Source: Epichloe hybrida (lineage: Eukaryota; Ascomycota; Sordariomycetes; Hypocreales; Clavicipitaceae). From it: a DNA stretch of 64,000 bases. The notes under the pieces were generated by a model. It ran no database searches and was not told the DNA's origin. It worked only from the letters and a program-made list of their open reading frames with translations. Shown in pieces: positions 59,539 to 64,000 of the stretch. The stretch is from NCBI GenBank assembly GCA_019022495.1, contig JAFEKR010000040.1, positions 186,001-250,000 on the forward strand. Direction: 5' to 3'. Made by a program: the position numbers and the translations under genes. Every line of letters starts with the position of its first letter. Positions within the stretch are counted from its first letter, which is position 1.

Positions 59539-60619
59539 TGTGGGGGGTGGTGCGCTTTAAAAGTCGATGGTGCAAAAGGAGGAAAAGAAAGATGATCTTT
59601 CGGTATCGGCGGTCAAGAAATGAAGAGACGTTCGCCGGAGTTGAGGCTCTCGAGGCGCGAAGTCAAATGGAGAAAAGGCACAAACGACTTGGGCGTTGCG
59701 CAATGGTCTGAAAGGAATAGTCTGGTCGAGGTGACCGAAGATGGATGGGCCGAGAAGGGAAAAGAGAACGTGCCGCAAGCAAATGGGGCACAGTCTCGAA
59801 ATAGAAGAAAAGGGGGCGGATTATCGACTTGGCAGCTGCGACAAAGGCGTTTGATGAGTCTGAACAAAGTTGAGAATGCTGAGAATGAGAAGAAAGGGAA
59901 GATGAAGAGTGGAGTGTGTAGGGGACACGAGAGGGACACGAGAGAGTGACTAGGCAGATGCAGCAAAACAAGGGAACCAGGGCGGGTCAGGTCAGGGTGG
60001 GAGGGAAGGCGCCAGTCTGCCCAAAGTGCTGAAATGGCTGACGCGACAAAGCAGCCTTTGGAGAGTTCTGATCCTTGCTCGAGTGCGAGGCTGCATCCAG
60101 CCAATCAGCGTTGAATTTTTGTCCGGGGCAGAGCGCTGCCAGTGCAGACTGGCAAAGACTAAGTCTACTTACATAAGCAGAATATCACTCCCATGGAAGT
60201 AAAGGAATGTATTAGTCCAATGTTGGGGCTGAGCATGATGACCATATTCTGATGTCATGAAGAGATTTGGTTTAAGGATCGCAACTAAGGCATGTTAATG
60301 GCCCAGCGAATCGTACAACAAGAAAATTGCGTGAAACGATCAATGACAGTTTCCATGCGCCCATAATAACATAACATTAAAATGTGCATTGATCGCCAAA
60401 GAAATGCATCTTTGTCCCTGAACGATGCAAACGAAAATACGTCGACGCATATTCCTGTCGCCCCATTTGAACACCATCCTCAAGACCTCTTGATGTGAGA
60501 TGTTTCAAGATTCATCTTTGCCTGAATGGCCCATTGTGTGTAATTTGTTCTTTTACAATCGCCGTAACGTTTGTTGGCCTAATGAACCACGTTGCCCCTT
60601 CTCCCTGTTACAGTCTTAA
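59539..60619. other. intergenic
   Basis: Promoter of the YRA1-like gene and 3' UTR of OST4 on the same strand. No other gene or repeat is seen in 1.1 kb. Confidence 0.55.
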
Positions 60620-60766
60620 TCACGACGTCTTTGCGTGCTCAACCTTGTTGGCACCGGCCGCATTCGGTATCGCATTAGCCTCCAGAAAGTTATAGGCTAC
60701 GATGAGCAACATGGAAGCTGCGCCGAAGAAGATGGCCAGCGTGAAAAGATCGCGATCCGAGATCAT
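60620..60766 (-). CDS. OST4: oligosaccharyltransferase subunit OST4 (48-aa miniprotein)
   Basis: Tiny membrane subunit of the ER oligosaccharyltransferase that bridges Stt3 and Ost3/Ost6 during N-glycosylation. The 48-codon frame begins MISDRDLFTLAIFFGAASML and continues LIVAYNFLEANA. This matches the family pattern MISDxxLxxLAIxFG...LIVxY, one membrane span after a short luminal start. The C-terminal 16 residues are polar. It is too short for common ORF cut-offs and easily missed. Upstream, a GTAAGT donor at 60900, a GCTAAC branch and a CTAG acceptor at 60832 indicate a 69-nt intron in the 5' UTR, which supports an expressed gene on this strand. Confidence 0.9.
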   Translation of the reverse strand: MISDRDLFTLAIFFGAASMLLIVAYNFLEANAIPNAAGANKVEHAKTS

Positions 60767-61382
60767 CGTGAAGGCAGGGCAATGTGTGAAGACAGGGTAA
60801 TGCGACAGAGATTATTGGCGGATGGCGGCTTCTAGACGACAAGATGTTAGCATAAATCATTCCCAAAAATCTTCTAGCTCTCCATAACAGCGTAACTTAC
60901 GACGAATGGTGACGGGGAAGCAGCCAAGAAGTCCCAGATGTCGATGCTGGTGCGCTGGTCGAGGAGGACAGCTGGAGCTTTCGTGGAGCCTCTATGAACT
61001 GCATGTACATACATATGCATGTATGGGGTACGTACCTCTCCTGGTGACTCAGTGAGCTCACTGTCAAATCAGCACAAAGTCAAGCCATGTACATGCAGCC
61101 TGAAGAGGGTCTAACACGTGACCATAGTGACTGCAATTCGCCAACCGTGGCAGCCCACCAAAAGTGACAAGAACGACAGAACGTATTACTCTCCTCACGA
61201 CAATTCAATCCGGAACCGCCCAACTCTGCGACCTAGCCCGATAGGAAACCAAGACGGGCGGGAAGGCATCCGAAAAAGAAAAAAAAAGTTTCCCATTTCT
61301 TGCTTCAACAAATCTTTACATCTAGATACTTGTTCGCCGTTTCGAAAGTTTGCCTAATTGATTGACCCCGCCACCGCCCACC
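60767..61382. other. divergent promoter of OST4 and the CCCH gene
   Basis: Contains the predicted 5' UTR intron of OST4 (60832-60900) and, further right, leader sequence of the plus-strand CCCH gene. No other gene is seen. Confidence 0.6.
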
Positions 61383-62009
61383 ATGCCTCCCAAGAAAGCT
61401 GACAAGGTTGGTGGCACCAAGAAGCCATCAGCCGCCAAAGTGGTCGAAGATAAAACTTTTGGTATGAAGAATAAAAAGGGAGCGGCAGCCCAGAAAAAGA
61501 TTGCGCAGATGACCAGCAATCTCAAGAACGGTGTCAGCCCCGAAGAGAAGAAGAAACAGGCCGAGAAGGCCCAGCGAGAGAAGGAGAAAAAGGCGGCGGA
61601 AGATGCCAAGAAAGAGGCTGCGTTGCTTCTGAACAGACCTGCGCAGATTCAAAAAGTACCATTTGGTGTCGACCCCAAGACGGTGGTGTGCATTTTCTAC
61701 AAAAAGGGAGATTGTGAAAAGGGCAAAAAGTGCAAGTTCTCACACGACCTGTCCATTGAACGGAAGACGGAGAAGAGGAACCTGTACGCAGACACCAGAG
61801 GGACCGAGGAGGAAGAAAAGAAGAAGGAGACTTCTGCCGATTGGGATGAAGAACAACTGCGCAAGGTCGTCTTGTCCAAAAAGGGTAACCAAAAGACAAG
61901 TACCGACAAGGTGTGCAAGTTCTTCATCTCTGCCATCGAGGATGGAAAATACGGTTGGTTTTGGGTCTGTCCGAATGGCGGTGATAAGTGCATGTACAGG
62001 CAACTCTGA
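61383..62009 (+). CDS. TMA46/DFRP1-like CCCH zinc-finger protein, C-terminally short
   Basis: N-terminus MPPKKADKVGGTKKPSAAKV, then KTFGMKNKKGAAAQKKIAQM and a Lys/Glu-rich helix, as in yeast Tma46 and animal DFRP1. First CCCH finger: CIFYKKGDCEKGKKCKFSH. Second finger region: CKFFISAIEDGKYGWFWVC, then PNGGDKCMYR. The frame then ends QL-stop (208 aa), whereas relatives continue with RHALPPGF and a DFRP domain that binds the GTPase Rbg1/DRG. A possible GC-AG intron (62000-62071) would extend it through KHHLPQQF, close to the expected block, but stops at 62133-62135. Either way the DRG-binding part is absent. Codon use in the N-terminal part looks normal. Confidence 0.85.
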   Translation: MPPKKADKVGGTKKPSAAKVVEDKTFGMKNKKGAAAQKKIAQMTSNLKNGVSPEEKKKQAEKAQREKEKKAAEDAKKEAALLLNRPAQIQKVPFGVDPKTVVCIFYKKGDCEKGKKCKFSHDLSIERKTEKRNLYADTRGTEEEEKKKETSADWDEEQLRKVVLSKKGNQKTSTDKVCKFFISAIEDGKYGWFWVCPNGGDKCMYRQL

Positions 62010-64000
62010 TCGTGATAGCTTGACGGCCAGAGAGATCGAAACTAATACCGCATGTATTATTGTTTTTGTAGGGCGGCTATCAAGCATCATCTGCCGCAGC
62101 AGTTTCCAGACAAACCCAGAGTCACCACTGACTGACCTGGAGCCATGGTGACGGCGGCCTACACTCAGCAAAAAGCCCTCCACTATATGCTTCCTGATGA
62201 TAGGATCAAAAGGGCCGGGATATGTATGCAGTGTGGTGCTGAGAACCAAGGGTCAGGGAGACACGTTGTGGTCTACAACGTCTTGTGGAGTGCATGGTAG
62301 TTTTTCTGGCGGCAGGGAACATGGAATAAAGGATGGTCAAGACTAGTTCTGTGTGTACAATGTTATGAAGAGGGTGTATATTAGTTGCAGGGTTGTCTAT
62401 ATCAGATGAAGGTGTGCGAGTGGATGCCTGCTGTGTGTGTGAATGTAGTGAACAAGTCTTTCGAGGCAAGCCAAATCTCTTATGAGGTTTATTCTCGTCC
62501 AAGGGCGATGCTCATACTGAACGAATGGGTGACAGCCTCTCTGACCTATGCCGAATTCGTTCAACAAGCGCGGTCAAGGCAAATTAAAGCCTGACATGGG
62601 ATGAAATGCAAAAAAAGGTTGGACGGGCCGGTATACATAGGGCCATCAACTTAACCGCAGGACAGAGGTGGATGGATCCACCGGGGAGCGGCATGAATGC
62701 CAGTCATACCGGCGCTAGCTTCGTAGACGCCCCTACTATTATGTTATGTATTTGGACTGCGGTGACAGGGAAAAGATGTACGAAGTAAAAGTCGTGCCAA
62801 AGGGGGATATATGGGTAATGCGAAAGGCATCGGGTGAGAGAGACGGAAAGAAGGAGCGAGCACGGATGATTCAGGCCTTGCGGCTCTTTCTTTGCCGGAG
62901 TCCAATGGCACCATGATCAGTCTCCAGAGACGAGAGAACCGGGGACGCAGCCGAACTAGACACAACGGCTGGTAGGGCCTTTCTCAGAGTCCACTTGAAG
63001 CTCGTTGATGTTGTTGTGAGGCACTCCGTAGTAGGTGGGGGGACGCACAGCATGCGTGGGGAGCAAAGGTTGGAAGTCTAATCCGTACCAGCCCCTTGTT
63101 GTAGCCCCTTGTCGTCTAGCCAGCCAGTCAGTCCCTTGTTCATTGTACATGGCTTGTAACAAGCAACAACAAGGCATCGACGCGTTCCTTCACAAACGGG
63201 TTGCAAGGGGGGCTCAGGCCGCGGTGAATTGATCGAATCGCGCAGTCTCAGCATATTTACGGATTAGCAGACTTCCAGTTCTGTAGCGTATTAGCATGGC
63301 TTGATTAATCTCCGCTGCCTGCTCAACCTACAATGTAGATGGCCATGATGAGCAACCTCTCGAGTTCCAGCGGCATGATGGCGCATCGTGGTGTGCGTTT
63401 CTTGTCGTCTTTTTCTTCTTCTTCTTCTGCTGCACATTTCAGTTAATGTTGTTGCTTTCCACCTTTTTTTTTTTTTTTTTTCTCCCGGGGTCGTGAAAGA
63501 TGGCTCGTGATTGGAAATGAGAGGAGCGCATTCCTTGGGCTGGTTGTGACGCAGGAACCGTTGCATAAAATGAGTTGGCGGAGATGTCAAAACGCACCAG
63601 CCCCAAAACAGGAATTGAAATAAGGCTGTCAGGTGCCGGGACTTGTATAAGCGAGCTGCCAGAAGCGAAAATGCTTAATACGTGAAGACATCGTGAAATC
63701 GTGACAAGGCGAGAAGCGACAAGGGGTGGAGAAGGTGTCAGGCTTGTTGCTGAAATTACGCATTCGATGTATGACACGAGTGAGATGTCGCGAAGATCGA
63801 GAAGGCCGGGTTGGGTTGTGCTGTGGTGTGCTTTGGTGCGCTGTGGTGCGTTGTGGTGTGCAGACATAGACAAGTTGACGATCCTACGACCGCCGGTTGG
63901 TTGAAGAATCCGATCCGCGGGCCCGGGGCCAGCGTCAGTCAGGTAGCATACGTCAGAAATCCATCAGAAATCCATACATGATCCATACTCCGTAATAATC
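62010..64000. other. 2-kb right end without a recognised gene
   Basis: 3' region of the CCCH gene, then DNA with short unassignable frames only. There is a T tract near 63465-63482 and an exact TACTCCGTA (63986-63994). A gene might lie beyond the window edge. Confidence 0.5.

Noticed and set aside
1..64000. tRNA genes, CRISPR arrays, rRNA
   Set aside because: Searched by eye for B-box-like GGTTCGA and for regularly spaced repeats; GGTTCGAAA at 1892 and 40500 lacks tRNA context, and no spaced array exists.

Overview
The window looks like nuclear DNA of a filamentous ascomycete, most likely a Sordariomycete and probably of the order Hypocreales. It has many short introns (about 50-190 nt, typical GT donors, CTAAC-type branch points and YAG acceptors), eukaryotic housekeeping genes on both strands, a WD40 scaffold resembling the fungal hyphal-fusion protein HAM-5/IDC1, and a fungal-type UBC-PARP fusion. 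Nothing prokaryotic, no CRISPR array and no rRNA or tRNA gene was recognised. The species call is inference.

Layout. 0-5 kb: a partial FAD/NAD(P)-binding amine-oxidase-like gene, COX11, a retrotransposon-like scrap and RPL26. 6-13.3 kb: a low-complexity protein with a canonical eIF4E-binding motif near its N-terminus (minus), an unresolved, possibly degenerate coding region, and a small SET-domain gene. 13.7-20.4 kb: an uncharacterised type II membrane protein (minus), divergent from a large UBE2Q-like/PARP fusion that carries an apparent one-base frameshift. 20.4-34.7 kb: about 14 kb that is strikingly gene-poor. It holds one small Ser-rich protein gene (25.76 kb), several tandem repeats and nine exact copies of the nonamer TACTCCGTA. 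34.7-39.7 kb: the HAM-5-like scaffold. 41.2-48.3 kb: a compact run of GPI15 (PIG-H), DEG1/PUS3, an atypical Rho-like GTPase, RPC17 and a PRS1-type PRPP synthetase. 48.3-50.3 kb: an A+T-rich gap with a 198-bp solo LTR flanked by a 5-bp target duplication, and a T/A hairpin. 50.3-52.3 kb: a seven-exon cytochrome P450 with a 12-nt microexon and an apparent in-frame stop. 53.2-62.1 kb: VPS24, p23/SBA1, a small unknown protein, a YRA1/MLO3 mRNA-export factor with an 827-nt intron, an OST4 miniprotein and a TMA46-like CCCH protein that lacks its expected C-terminus.

Most genes are independent housekeeping functions: respiratory-chain assembly, translation, GPI anchor and N-glycan synthesis in the ER, tRNA modification, Pol III transcription, nucleotide precursor synthesis, ESCRT-III and Hsp90 co-chaperoning. 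They are not one pathway. Exon joins were worked out by hand from splice signals, preserved frame and family conservation. Every multi-exon model given below sums to whole codons, except the UBC-PARP gene, which is exactly one base short.
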